Origin: DASWED01 sp036394995
GTDB taxonomy: Bacteria > Actinomycetota > UBA4738 > JACQTL01
Direction of reading: 5' to 3'
Length of the DNA: 64,000 nucleotides
Assembly: GCA_036394995.1 (NCBI GenBank)
Contig: DASWED010000065.1
Location: 1-64,000, forward strand
Position 1 is the first letter of the stretch, and every line of letters begins with the position of its first letter. The notes beneath the pieces are model-generated. The model ran no database searches. It was given only the letters and a program-made list of their open reading frames with translations, and had not been told where the DNA came from. The translations under genes and the position numbers were made by a program. Below, piece by piece: positions 1-7,441 of this stretch.

Positions 1-1
1 A

Positions 2-187
2 ACTCTGGGTTACGACCCCGCCGCCCGCCCAGATGTCCTGACCGGAGACATCGGTGACACGGTGTTCCGAACAGACTGGAACGGATCCCAGACCCTGATC
101 CAGACCGTGTCCAACGGCGGGGTCCGGGTGCGCTCTGGACCTGACCGCATCGGGGGGAGCCGGGCTCGTCCCGGCTCCACTCACTGA
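2..187 (+). CDS. C-terminal end of an unidentified protein (truncated by window edge)
   Basis: An open frame enters from the left edge and ends at TGA 185-187, giving the last 61 residues of a protein. Codon third positions are mostly G or C as in the neighbouring genes, and the peptide (for example TGDIGDTVFRTDWNG) has ordinary composition, so it is probably a real gene end. It is acidic to neutral with no recognisable motif. It converges on the minus-strand gene whose stop lies a few bases downstream. I do not recognise the family. Confidence 0.5.
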   Translation, partial: TLGYDPAARPDVLTGDIGDTVFRTDWNGSQTLIQTVSNGGVRVRSGPDRIGGSRARPGSTH

Positions 188-191
188 TGCG

Positions 192-524
192 CTACCCGTC
201 GGCCGGGCGGACCGTGCCGGTCGTGGTCACCACCCGGGGGAGGGCCCCCGGCTCCCAGTCGCGGATGGCCTCCGCCACCTTGATGAGGACGGCGGCGCCC
301 CCGGCGAACTCGATGAGGCGCCCCAGCGGCGTGATGCGGAAGAACCGCGTCCGGAACAGCAGCGGCGAGGACAGCAGCAGGACCCGGGCGAAGATCTGCC
401 GGAACCGCCTGCCCTGGGGTGAGGCCAGCCACGCCCGGAGCTGATCCGTCCCTCCCGAGACGGCCTGCTGGGCCTCGGCCAGGAGCCGGCGAGCTTCGAC
501 GACGGTCCGGTCCACGGCGCCCAT
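192..524 (-). CDS. Small hypothetical protein with a hydrophobic segment
   Basis: A 110-residue protein of unknown function. The N-terminal half is a charged amphipathic helix (about residues 1-40), followed by a hydrophobic/aromatic stretch around residues 45-60 (ARVLLLSSPLLFRTRFFRI) and a second apolar stretch around 68-85. This suggests a peripheral or single-pass membrane protein. It lies 69 bp downstream of the GlnR-type regulator on the same strand, so it could be cotranscribed with it. No conserved catalytic motif is visible. Confidence 0.6.
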   Translation of the reverse strand: MGAVDRTVVEARRLLAEAQQAVSGGTDQLRAWLASPQGRRFRQIFARVLLLSSPLLFRTRFFRITPLGRLIEFAGGAAVLIKVAEAIRDWEPGALPRVVTTTGTVRPADG

Positions 525-593
525 CCTGCCAGGAATCTACCCGGGGAGCCCGTGTTCGGATCGGACCGGCTGCAGCGGGTCGGGGGCGCGGCG

Positions 594-1265
594 CTACCGT
601 TCGGGTGGAACGTCCGCGGCCCGGTACCCGACCCCCCGGACCGTCTCGATGAGGTGTTCGTGCTCCGGTCCGAGCTTGGCCCGGAGCCGGCGGATGTGGA
701 CGTCCACGGTGCGGGTGCCGCCGTAGAAGTCGTATCCCCACACCTCCCGGAGCAGGGCGGCGCGGGTGAACACCCGGCCGGGCCGCGAGGCCAGGAACCG
801 CAGCAGCTCGAACTCCTTGTACGTGAGGTCCAGGGGCCGGCCGTCCACCGTGACCTGGTAGGTCTCCGTGGACAGGTGGAGCTTCCCCAGCCGGATGGCG
901 TCGTCCCCGCCATCGCCGGTTCGCCGCCGGATGATGGCCAGGCGGACCTCCACCTCGCCAGGGGACGCCTCCGGGAGCACGAAGTCCTCCACCAACTCGG
1001 CCCATCCGAACCGCTCCAGGTCCCGGCGCTCCAGGACCACGGCCAGCGGCAGCCGGGTCCCCGCCCCGGCCAGGGTCCGCAGCACGGCGTGGGCGTGCGC
1101 GGGGTTCTCGACGGCGTCCACCACGATGGCCCACGGCGACAGGTCCGGGAGATGGGCGAGCGAATCCACGGACAGGGGCTCGACCTTCACGTCGAGGCCG
1201 GTGGCCCCGAGCGACGGGAGCACCTGGTCCGCGGAACGATCCGAGAGCAAGACCAGTGTGGCCAC
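594..1265 (-). CDS. GlnR-type OmpR-family transcriptional regulator
   Basis: A 223-residue orphan response regulator. The N-terminal domain (about residues 1-115) is receiver-like but lacks the acidic pair after strand 1 (LVLLSDRSAD); the phosphoacceptor position is kept as Asp in AIVVDAVEN. This atypical receiver, plus the segment ending PGEVEVRLAIIRRR, matches the GlnR nitrogen regulators of actinobacteria. The C-terminal winged helix (about 130-220) is strong: LDLTYKEFELLRFLASRPG, then GGTRTVDVHIRRLRAKLG and TVRGVGYR. I chose the GTG at 1263-1265 because a longer frame would run under the divergent hydrolase gene. No nitrogen genes are adjacent, so the regulon cannot be read from context; a paralogue of GlnR is possible. 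Confidence 0.82.
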   Translation of the reverse strand: MATLVLLSDRSADQVLPSLGATGLDVKVEPLSVDSLAHLPDLSPWAIVVDAVENPAHAHAVLRTLAGAGTRLPLAVVLERRDLERFGWAELVEDFVLPEASPGEVEVRLAIIRRRTGDGGDDAIRLGKLHLSTETYQVTVDGRPLDLTYKEFELLRFLASRPGRVFTRAALLREVWGYDFYGGTRTVDVHIRRLRAKLGPEHEHLIETVRGVGYRAADVPPER

Positions 1266-1365
1266 GGGAGGTCCCGCCGAGCGTAGCAAACGAACCCCGG
1301 AGTCCCCGCGAAATTCGGACCGGTAGCGGGCCGGGGAAGTCCCGGATGGGTATCGTGGCGGTCTC

Positions 1366-2151
1366 ATGCCTTCCCCGATCGCTCGCGCCATGTCCCACCG
1401 CTTCGCCGTGGCGGCGGAGCCGTTCGGGGTCCGGACCTCCGACGGCGTGGACCTCGTGGGGACCAGGCTGGGGGGGGCCGAACCCGCGCTCGTGGTGTGC
1501 CACGGCTTCAGCGGATGGCACCGGAAGGTTCGCCCCGCCCGGTTCGCCGAGGTCCTGTCCCGGTGGTTCTCGGTGTACGGGTTCGACTTCCGGGGGCATG
1601 GGCTGTCCGGCGGGGAGACCACCTTCGGGGCGCGGGAGATCCACGACGTGGCCGCGGTCCTGGCCCTGGCCCGGGAGGACGGCCATGCCTCGGTGGGAAC
1701 CCTCGGCGCGTCGATGGGCGGGGTCTCCGTGATCCGCCACGCCGCCCTCCTGGGGGCCACGGACGCGGTGGTGGCGATCTCCACGCCGGCCCGGTGGGAC
1801 GGGCACGGTTCCGACGCCGTCCGCCGCCTGGCCGTCCTCGCCGGGACCCCTCGGGGGCGCCGGATGGGGCGGGCCATGGGCGTGCGGATCCCCGAGGTCA
1901 TCGAGCGGCCTGAGACGCCCGAGGACGTCGTGGGCAAGATCGCGCCGACGCCGTTGCTCATCGTGCACGGCCGGGACGACCACTTCTTCGACGAGGAGGA
2001 GGCCTGGCGGCTGTACCGGCGTGCCGGGCGGCCGGCGGCGCTGTGGATGGCATCCCGGTTCGGCCACGGGGAGGACGGCTTCTCGGACGAGCTGGCCGAA
2101 AAGACGGCTCGCTGGCTGTATGGGGCCTGGGGGCTGCCGTGGCCCGGGTGA
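1366..2151 (+). CDS. Alpha/beta-hydrolase fold protein
   Basis: A 261-residue serine hydrolase of the BAAT/dienelactone/lysophospholipase-like group. The oxyanion-side motif VVCHGFSGWH is near residue 45, the nucleophile elbow GASMGG near residue 116, the acid in HGRDDHFF near 204, and the catalytic His in RFGHGED near 233. No signal peptide, so cytoplasmic. A TATCGT -10 box at 1351-1356 places the transcription start at or near the ATG, suggesting a leaderless mRNA. The next gene starts before this one ends, so they are cotranscribed. The substrate is unknown; cytoplasmic esterase or thioesterase is most likely. Confidence 0.85.
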   Translation: MPSPIARAMSHRFAVAAEPFGVRTSDGVDLVGTRLGGAEPALVVCHGFSGWHRKVRPARFAEVLSRWFSVYGFDFRGHGLSGGETTFGAREIHDVAAVLALAREDGHASVGTLGASMGGVSVIRHAALLGATDAVVAISTPARWDGHGSDAVRRLAVLAGTPRGRRMGRAMGVRIPEVIERPETPEDVVGKIAPTPLLIVHGRDDHFFDEEEAWRLYRRAGRPAALWMASRFGHGEDGFSDELAEKTARWLYGAWGLPWPG

Positions 2152-2441
2152 GGCTGTTCGCCGCGCTCCGGGAGATCGCCGGGGAATCCCGCCTCGACGT
2201 GGACGGCGCCACCGTCGACGACGTGGTCCGGGCCCTGGGGGAAAAGCTCGGAGCGCGGTTCGAGGAGATCGCCCGCGCCGGCTCGGTGGTCGTCGACGGC
2301 GAGCGGGCGGGCTTCGACCGCGACCTCTCCGGCGTCGAGGAGGTGGCGTTCCTCCCGCCGGTGTCGGGGGGCGCCGCGGACGGCGGGCTCCTCTCATCGC
2401 GGTCCGGCGGCGCGGGATCCCGGTCCGGGGCGACGCCCTGA
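2139..2441 (+). CDS. MoaD/ThiS-family sulfur carrier protein with C-terminal extension
   Basis: A beta-grasp sulfur carrier of about 100 residues. RVRLFAALREIAGESRLDV at the start and VEEVAFLPPVSGG near residue 79 are the MoaD/CysO/ThiS signature. In the family the diglycine is normally the carboxy terminus, which is adenylated and thiocarboxylated for molybdopterin, thiamine or cysteine synthesis. Here the frame continues about 21 residues past GG (Gly/Ser-rich), so it would need trimming or has an altered end. The GTG at 2139 overlaps the hydrolase stop by 13 bp, and the stop overlaps the kinase ATG (TGATG). Sulfate-assimilation genes lie 1.7 kb downstream, which fits a sulfur-transfer role, but the pathway is not determined. 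Confidence 0.7.
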   Translation: MARVRLFAALREIAGESRLDVDGATVDDVVRALGEKLGARFEEIARAGSVVVDGERAGFDRDLSGVEEVAFLPPVSGGAADGGLLSSRSGGAGSRSGATP

Positions 2442-3364
2442 TGGGCGCCCGGCCCCGGCCCCAGCGGGTCCTGCTGGTGGCGAACCCCGTGGCCCGAACG
2501 GTGTCCCGTCCCGTGCTGGACGTGATCGAGAAGGCTCTCGCAGCCGACTTCAAGCTCGAGGTGGACGAGACCCGCCGCCGGGGCCACGCCACCGAGCTGG
2601 CGATGGAGGCCGTTCGGGACGGCTACGACATGATGGTGGTGTTCTCCGGCGACGGGACCATCAATGAGGCCGTGAACGGCCTGGCCCGCAGCGACGTGGC
2701 CCTGGGCATCCTCCCGGGCGGCGCCACGAACGTCCTGGCCCGCGTGTCGGGCATGCCCACCGATCCCGTGGAGGCCACGTCGTGGCTGATCGCGGCCGCC
2801 CTCCAGGGCCGGGCCCGGCGGATGGGACTGGGGCGCGTCGACGGCCGATACTTCATGCTGAACTGCGGCTCGGGGATCGACGCCGAGGCCATGGGGATGG
2901 TCGACCAGCGCCAGGCGGAGTCGAGGAAGCAGTTCGAACGGGCCGCGCTGTCGGCGGTGCTGAAGACGGTGCTCCTGCGCTACGCGGGCCTGGAGCCGTT
3001 CATGTCGGTGAGCGTGGACGGGGGCGAGCCCGTGGAGGCGATCACCGCGCTGGTGGGTCGGACCAATCCGTACACGTACTACAAGCGGTTCGGCCTGCAG
3101 CTCACCCCGCACGCGAGCCTGGAGGGGGGGTTGGACGTGACCATCGTGACCTCGCTCACCCGGATGTCGGCCCTGCCGCTGGTCCGCCAGGTGTTCTCGG
3201 GGGGCTTGATCAAGCGAAGGGACGTCGTGTACGCCCACGACGCGTCGTCGGTGGAGATCCGGGGGCGCCGCCCGTTCCCGGTGCAGGTGGACGGGGACGC
3301 CATCGGATCACGCGACCACCTCGAGGTGGGCCTGGAGCGGGACGCCCTGTGGCTGGTGGCATGA
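2441..3364 (+). CDS. Diacylglycerol/lipid kinase family protein (YegS/DgkB-like)
   Basis: A 307-residue lipid kinase of the diacylglycerol kinase catalytic family, using ATP to phosphorylate diacylglycerol or a related lipid at the membrane surface. The nucleotide-binding loop reads FSGDGTINEAVNG near residue 67 (the family normally has GGDGT, so the first Gly is Ser), followed by LGILPGGATNVLAR near residue 90. The C-terminal beta-sandwich ends with VQVDGDAIG, the usual final motif. The start ATG overlaps the MoaD-like stop, and the end overlaps the next ATG (ATGA). The frame also looks coding for about 15 codons before this ATG, so an upstream non-ATG start cannot be excluded. Confidence 0.86.
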   Translation: MGARPRPQRVLLVANPVARTVSRPVLDVIEKALAADFKLEVDETRRRGHATELAMEAVRDGYDMMVVFSGDGTINEAVNGLARSDVALGILPGGATNVLARVSGMPTDPVEATSWLIAAALQGRARRMGLGRVDGRYFMLNCGSGIDAEAMGMVDQRQAESRKQFERAALSAVLKTVLLRYAGLEPFMSVSVDGGEPVEAITALVGRTNPYTYYKRFGLQLTPHASLEGGLDVTIVTSLTRMSALPLVRQVFSGGLIKRRDVVYAHDASSVEIRGRRPFPVQVDGDAIGSRDHLEVGLERDALWLVA

Positions 3365-4104
3365 ACCGCGGGATCACGGTGTCGAAGGGTCCGTACTCTG
3401 GCGGGCCCCCGGCGCGCCGCGACCGCCGCAGGAGCGTGACGAGAATGATCGGACTGGCGATCATCGGCCTGATCATCGCGGCGGCGGCCTACTTCCTGCT
3501 CGACCTGGGTTCGCGGGTGTGGGCGGAGAGCTACGTGGCGGGACAGATCCAGAAGTCCCTGGAGATGACGGCTCGCCCGTCGGTGTCGTTCGGCGGAACC
3601 CTGTTCCTTCCGGAGCTGTTCGGCGGGAAGATCTCGTCGGTCGAGGTCAAGGCCACCGCGTTCGAGACCCAGGGCGTGGGGTTCACGAAGGTCCGCCTCC
3701 ATCTGGAGGACGTCACCTACTCGCCGATCCGACTGGTCCTGCACAAGCCCTCGAAGATCACCGCCCACTCGGGGACCGGCGAGGCCGCCATGACCCAGTT
3801 CCAGCTGACGGACGCCTTCCAGGCCCAGGGCGTCCCGATCACGGTCCAGTTCACCGCGGACGGCAACGTCCGGGTGGAGGCCGCCAGGCTCCCCGTCGCC
3901 GCCACGGTCACGGCCACCATCGAGGAGGGCAAGCTGGTCCTCCGCCCGACGAATCCGCTGTTCAAGAGCATCTCGTTCGCGATCAGCCTGCCGGAGCTGG
4001 TCCCGGGGCTGACCTACCGCTCGGTGCGGTTCGAGGACCAGCTGGGAACGCTCCGGTTCACGCTGCGGGACGCCCCGTTCGAGGTGGCGCAGCCTCCGGG
4101 CTGA
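3361..4104 (+). CDS. DUF2993 (LmeA-like) membrane-anchored lipid-binding protein
   Basis: A 247-residue protein with a basic N-terminus, one transmembrane helix at about residues 29-49 (IGLAIIGLIIAAAAYFLLDL) and an extracytoplasmic DUF2993 domain after it (GGKISSVEVKATAFETQGV, LHLEDVTYSPIRLVL, then repeated beta segments). DUF2993 includes mycobacterial LmeA, needed for lipomannan/mannan elongation, and is thought to bind phospholipid. Its start overlaps the lipid kinase stop by ATGA, so the two are translationally coupled; a shared role in envelope lipid handling is an inference from that. Confidence 0.8.
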   Translation: MNRGITVSKGPYSGGPPARRDRRRSVTRMIGLAIIGLIIAAAAYFLLDLGSRVWAESYVAGQIQKSLEMTARPSVSFGGTLFLPELFGGKISSVEVKATAFETQGVGFTKVRLHLEDVTYSPIRLVLHKPSKITAHSGTGEAAMTQFQLTDAFQAQGVPITVQFTADGNVRVEAARLPVAATVTATIEEGKLVLRPTNPLFKSISFAISLPELVPGLTYRSVRFEDQLGTLRFTLRDAPFEVAQPPG

Positions 4105-4117
4105 TCGGGCGGCGCCG

Positions 4118-4855
4118 CTACGCGCTCGCCGCGCCGCCGGCGGGGGTGTGGACGTGGATCCCGCACTCCACCTTCTGCGAGCCGTCCCACCGGCCGGCCC
4201 GCTCGTCCTCCCCCAGAAACACCATCCGGGTGCAGGGGGCGCAGCCGACCTGGGCGTACCCCAAGTCGTACAGGGGGTTGTGGGGGAGGTCGTTCTCCCG
4301 CAGGTAATCCCACGCCTCCCGGCGGGTCCAGTTGGCCACCGGGTTGAGCTTGACCATCGACCGGCCCGGCTCCAGGCGGTACTGCTCGAGGATCGGGATC
4401 CCGGACCGGCTGGGCGAGGAGTCGCGGCGCAGCGCCGTGACCCACGCGTCGTAGCCATGGAGGGCCTGGGTGAACGGCTCCACCTTGTTGAGCTGGCAGC
4501 ACAGGTCCGGGTTGCGTTCGTACAGGCGCTCGCCATGGGCCGCGGCCTGGGACTCCACCGTGTGCTCCCCCACGAGGTCCACCACGTTCAGGCCCAGCCG
4601 CTCGGCGAGCTGCTCTTTGAACGCGAGTGTCTCGGCGAAGTGGAATCCCGTCTCCAGGAACAGGATCGGTACGTCGGGCCGGAGCTTGGCGGCCATGTCG
4701 ATCACGCAGGTCCCCTCGGCCTGAAACGAGGACGCCACGCCGACCCGTTCGAGGTCCGAGTCCACCAGGGCCCACCGCAGGATCTCGCGGGCGTCCTCGT
4801 GCTCGAACCGGGCGTTGAGCTCCTCGATCTCGTGGTCGGTGAAGACGGGGTCCAT
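4118..4855 (-). CDS. cysH: Adenylyl-sulfate (APS) reductase, CysH
   Basis: A 245-residue assimilatory sulfonucleotide reductase, converting APS to sulfite and AMP with thioredoxin. The PP-loop region is VGVASSFQAEG near residue 40. The four iron-sulfur cysteines are present as CC in NPDLCCQLNK and as CxxC in VGCAPCTR, which marks the APS-using [4Fe-4S] type rather than the cluster-free PAPS type. The catalytic KVECGIH motif is near the C-terminus. Start at ATG 4853-4855 matches family N-termini. It is divergent from sat, the enzyme that makes its substrate, with 155 bp between. A TATACT -10-like box lies at 4897-4902 on this strand. Confidence 0.94.
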   Translation of the reverse strand: MDPVFTDHEIEELNARFEHEDAREILRWALVDSDLERVGVASSFQAEGTCVIDMAAKLRPDVPILFLETGFHFAETLAFKEQLAERLGLNVVDLVGEHTVESQAAAHGERLYERNPDLCCQLNKVEPFTQALHGYDAWVTALRRDSSPSRSGIPILEQYRLEPGRSMVKLNPVANWTRREAWDYLRENDLPHNPLYDLGYAQVGCAPCTRMVFLGEDERAGRWDGSQKVECGIHVHTPAGGAASA

Positions 4856-5010
4856 GGCGTTCCTCGGTGTCGGCGGCGGAGGGGGGGTGTCCGCGGAGTA
4901 TACGCGGAGGCGTTCCTCCCCCGTTCGCGCAGGCGGGAAACGCGCGGTGCGGGCGGAGGCCCCTCTCGTATCCTTGCGGGGCCCAATCGACGAGAAAGGT
5001 CCGAACGACC
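4856..5010. promoter_or_regulatory. Divergent cysH/sat promoter region
   Basis: This 155-bp spacer must carry both promoters. On the minus strand AGTATA at 4897-4902 reads as a TATACT -10 box for cysH. On the plus strand TATCCT at 4969-4974 is a plausible -10 for sat, which then has a Shine-Dalgarno-like AGAAAGG about 10 nt before its ATG. Neither has a convincing -35. I see no riboswitch-like fold. Confidence 0.35.
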
Positions 5011-6186
5011 ATGCCTGAGAACGAGACGATCGCGCCGCACGGGGGGACGCTGGTGGACCTCCTGGCCACCGGCGCCGAGGCGGAGGCCCTGGCATCGGAG
5101 GCCGAGCACCACCCCAAGCTGGGGGTCGGCCACCGCGAGCTGTCGGACCTCGAGATGCTGGCCGTCGGCGCGCTGTCGCCGCTCACCGGGTTCGTCGGGG
5201 AGAAGGACTACCACTCGATCCTGGAGACCATGCACCTGTCGACCGGCCTGGCCTGGACCATCCCCGTGACCCTCTCGCTCACGGACGAGGAGACCAAGCG
5301 CATCGGGGGTGCCGAGACCGTCGCGCTGACGTCGCACGACGGCGGCCGGCCGCTCGCCGTGATCGAGGTGGGCGAGGTGTTCCGCCGCGACCGCCAGAAG
5401 GAGGCCCTCGGCGTATTCGGCACCGAGGACCTCGACCATCCGGGGGTGAAGGCCCTCCACGACGCCGGCGACTGGTGCCTGGCGGGGGACGTCCGCATGT
5501 TCCGGCTGCCGCAGCACCACGACTTCGTGAAGTACCGGATGACACCGGCCCAGACCCGGGCGGCGTTCGCCGAGCGGGGGTGGAAGCGCGTGGTGGGGTT
5601 CCAGACGCGCAACCCCATCCACCGGGCCCACGAGTACATCCAGAAGTGCGCTCTGGAGATCGTGGACGGCCTGCTGGTCCACCCGCTGATGGGGGCCACG
5701 AAGGGCGACGACGTCCCGGCCGACGTGCGGATGCGGTGCTACGAGGCGCTGTTCTCCGGCTACTACCCGAAGGACCGGGCCATGATCTCGGTGTTCCCGG
5801 CGGCCATGCGGTACGCCGGGCCCAAGGAGGCCATCTGGCACGCCATCTGCCGGAAGAACTACGGGTGCACGCACTTCATCGTGGGCCGCGACCACGCCGG
5901 CGTGGGCACCTACTACGGGACCTACGACGCGCAGCGCATCTTCGAGGAGTTCGAGCCGGGGGAGCTGGGGATCCAGCCGCTGATGTTCGAGCATTCCTTC
6001 TACTGCCTGACGTGCGAGGGGATGGGGTCGCCCAAGACGTGCCCCCACGACGACAGCGTCCGGGTGATCCTGTCCGGGACCAAGGTCCGGGACATGCTTC
6101 GCGGCGGCCAGAAGCCCCCGCCGGAGTTCTCCCGTCCCGAGGTCGCCGAGATCCTCATCGACGCCATGCGGGGCGCCTCCGCGTAG
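5011..6186 (+). CDS. sat: Sulfate adenylyltransferase (ATP sulfurylase, single-polypeptide Sat)
   Basis: A 391-residue homologue of the bacterial/archaeal Sat enzyme, making APS from ATP and sulfate. Key motifs are present: the ATP-binding QTRNPIHRAHE near residue 200, IVGRDHAG near 292, and the cysteine-rich zinc segment YCLTCEGMGSPKTCPH near 332. The PUA-like N-terminal domain begins at about residue 20. Length is normal for the family. Together with the divergent cysH this gives the two steps from sulfate to sulfite without a PAPS stage, consistent with the iron-sulfur type CysH. Confidence 0.95.
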   Translation: MPENETIAPHGGTLVDLLATGAEAEALASEAEHHPKLGVGHRELSDLEMLAVGALSPLTGFVGEKDYHSILETMHLSTGLAWTIPVTLSLTDEETKRIGGAETVALTSHDGGRPLAVIEVGEVFRRDRQKEALGVFGTEDLDHPGVKALHDAGDWCLAGDVRMFRLPQHHDFVKYRMTPAQTRAAFAERGWKRVVGFQTRNPIHRAHEYIQKCALEIVDGLLVHPLMGATKGDDVPADVRMRCYEALFSGYYPKDRAMISVFPAAMRYAGPKEAIWHAICRKNYGCTHFIVGRDHAGVGTYYGTYDAQRIFEEFEPGELGIQPLMFEHSFYCLTCEGMGSPKTCPHDDSVRVILSGTKVRDMLRGGQKPPPEFSRPEVAEILIDAMRGASA

Positions 6187-6236
6187 CCAGGCGAAGGCGA
6201 CCCGCGTCGCGCCCGCCCGCTCGCTCGCCGCTCGGG

Positions 6237-6264
6237 ACTGACCGCCGGTCAGTTGGGGTACAGT
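6237..6264 (+). promoter_or_regulatory. TetR-type palindromic operator with promoter for the acyl-CoA dehydrogenase pair
   Basis: ACTGACCG-C-CGGTCAGT at 6237-6253 is a perfect inverted repeat with 8-bp arms and a single central base. It lies where a -35 box would be, five bases before a TACAGT -10 box at 6259-6264. Perfect palindromes of this size are typical TetR-family operators, and such regulators commonly control acyl-CoA dehydrogenase genes. No tetR gene lies beside it. Confidence 0.62.
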
Positions 6265-6274
6265 CGTGCCCGGA

Positions 6275-7441
6275 ATGCTGCACCCGCTGTTCACCCCCGA
6301 GCACGAGGAGCTCCGGGCCTTCGTCCGGCAGTTCGTGGAGACGGAGCTGGCCCCGAACGCCACCGAATGGGAGGGCGAGGGCCACTTCCCGGACTGGGTG
6401 TTCAAGCGGATGGGCGACGTGGGCCTCCTCGGCCTGCGGTACCCGCCGGTGTACGGCGGGCAGGGCGGCGACTGGGGCCACGCGATCGTCCTGGCCGAGG
6501 AGCTGGCCCGCACGGGATCCGGGGGCGTGGGCATGGCCATCGCCGTGCAGAGCGAGATGGCCACGCCCCCCATCCACCGGTACGGGTCCGAGGACCAGAA
6601 GCAGCGGTACCTGGTCCCGGCCATCCGCGGGGAGAAGATCGCCTGCCTCGGGATCACCGAGCCGAACGCCGGCTCCGACGTCGCGAACATCGAGACGACG
6701 GCGGTCCGCGACGGCGACGGCTGGGTCGTCAACGGCCGGAAGATCTTCATCACGAACGGCGTCCGGGCGGACTTCTGCCTGCTGGTGACCCGGACGAACA
6801 AGGCCTCCGGCTACGACGGCTTCTCGCTGTTCCTGGTGGACAACGACACGCCGGGGTTCACGGTCTCCAGGAAGCTCGACAAACTGGGCATGCGTTCGTC
6901 CGACACCGCGGAGCTGGCCCTGGACGACGTCCGCGTCCCCGAGGACGCCCTCCTGGGAACGGAGGGAAAGGGCTTCTACCAGATCATGTGGGAGCTCCAG
7001 GGGGAGCGCCTGATCGGCGTGGCCGGCTCCATCGCCGGCGCGCGGCTCGCCATCGAGAAGACCCTGGAGTACGCGAAGGAGCGGCAGGCGTTCGGGCGGT
7101 CCATCGGTTCGTTCCAGGTCATCCGGCACCGGTTCGCCGAGATGGCCACCGAGATCGAGGCGGCCCGCCAGCTCACGTACGACACCGCGCTGGCCTGGGA
7201 GCGCGGCGAGTACCCCGTGAAGCAGATCTCGATGGCCAAGCTGTACGCGGGGGTCGCGGTGAACCGCGTGATGAACGAATGCCTGCAGATCCACGGCGGG
7301 ATGGGGTACTCGACCGAACTGTGGGTGGAGCGGGCCTGGCGCGACGCGCGGGTCCTGCGCATCGGCGCGGGCGCCGACGAGATCATGCGCGAGGTGATCT
7401 CGAAGACCATGGCCCCCGGCGGCTCGCCGTTCGCGCCATGA
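6275..7441 (+). CDS. Acyl-CoA dehydrogenase (isovaleryl/long-chain type)
   Basis: A 388-residue flavoenzyme for alpha,beta-dehydrogenation of an acyl-CoA. The N-terminal helical domain starts FTPEHEELRAFVRQF; the FAD-contact signature LGITEPNAGSD is near residue 130, and QIHGGMGYSTE near 347. In medium-chain enzymes the catalytic Glu lies in a YEGT motif; here that site reads IGAGADEI with no Glu, but a Glu-Arg pair occurs in helix G (WELQGERLIG), as in isovaleryl- and long-chain enzymes, so it is likely active. ATG 6275 sits 10 nt after the -10 box (leaderless); a GTG at 6266 is the alternative. The stop overlaps the next ATG (ATGA). Confidence 0.93.
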   Translation: MLHPLFTPEHEELRAFVRQFVETELAPNATEWEGEGHFPDWVFKRMGDVGLLGLRYPPVYGGQGGDWGHAIVLAEELARTGSGGVGMAIAVQSEMATPPIHRYGSEDQKQRYLVPAIRGEKIACLGITEPNAGSDVANIETTAVRDGDGWVVNGRKIFITNGVRADFCLLVTRTNKASGYDGFSLFLVDNDTPGFTVSRKLDKLGMRSSDTAELALDDVRVPEDALLGTEGKGFYQIMWELQGERLIGVAGSIAGARLAIEKTLEYAKERQAFGRSIGSFQVIRHRFAEMATEIEAARQLTYDTALAWERGEYPVKQISMAKLYAGVAVNRVMNECLQIHGGMGYSTELWVERAWRDARVLRIGAGADEIMREVISKTMAPGGSPFAP

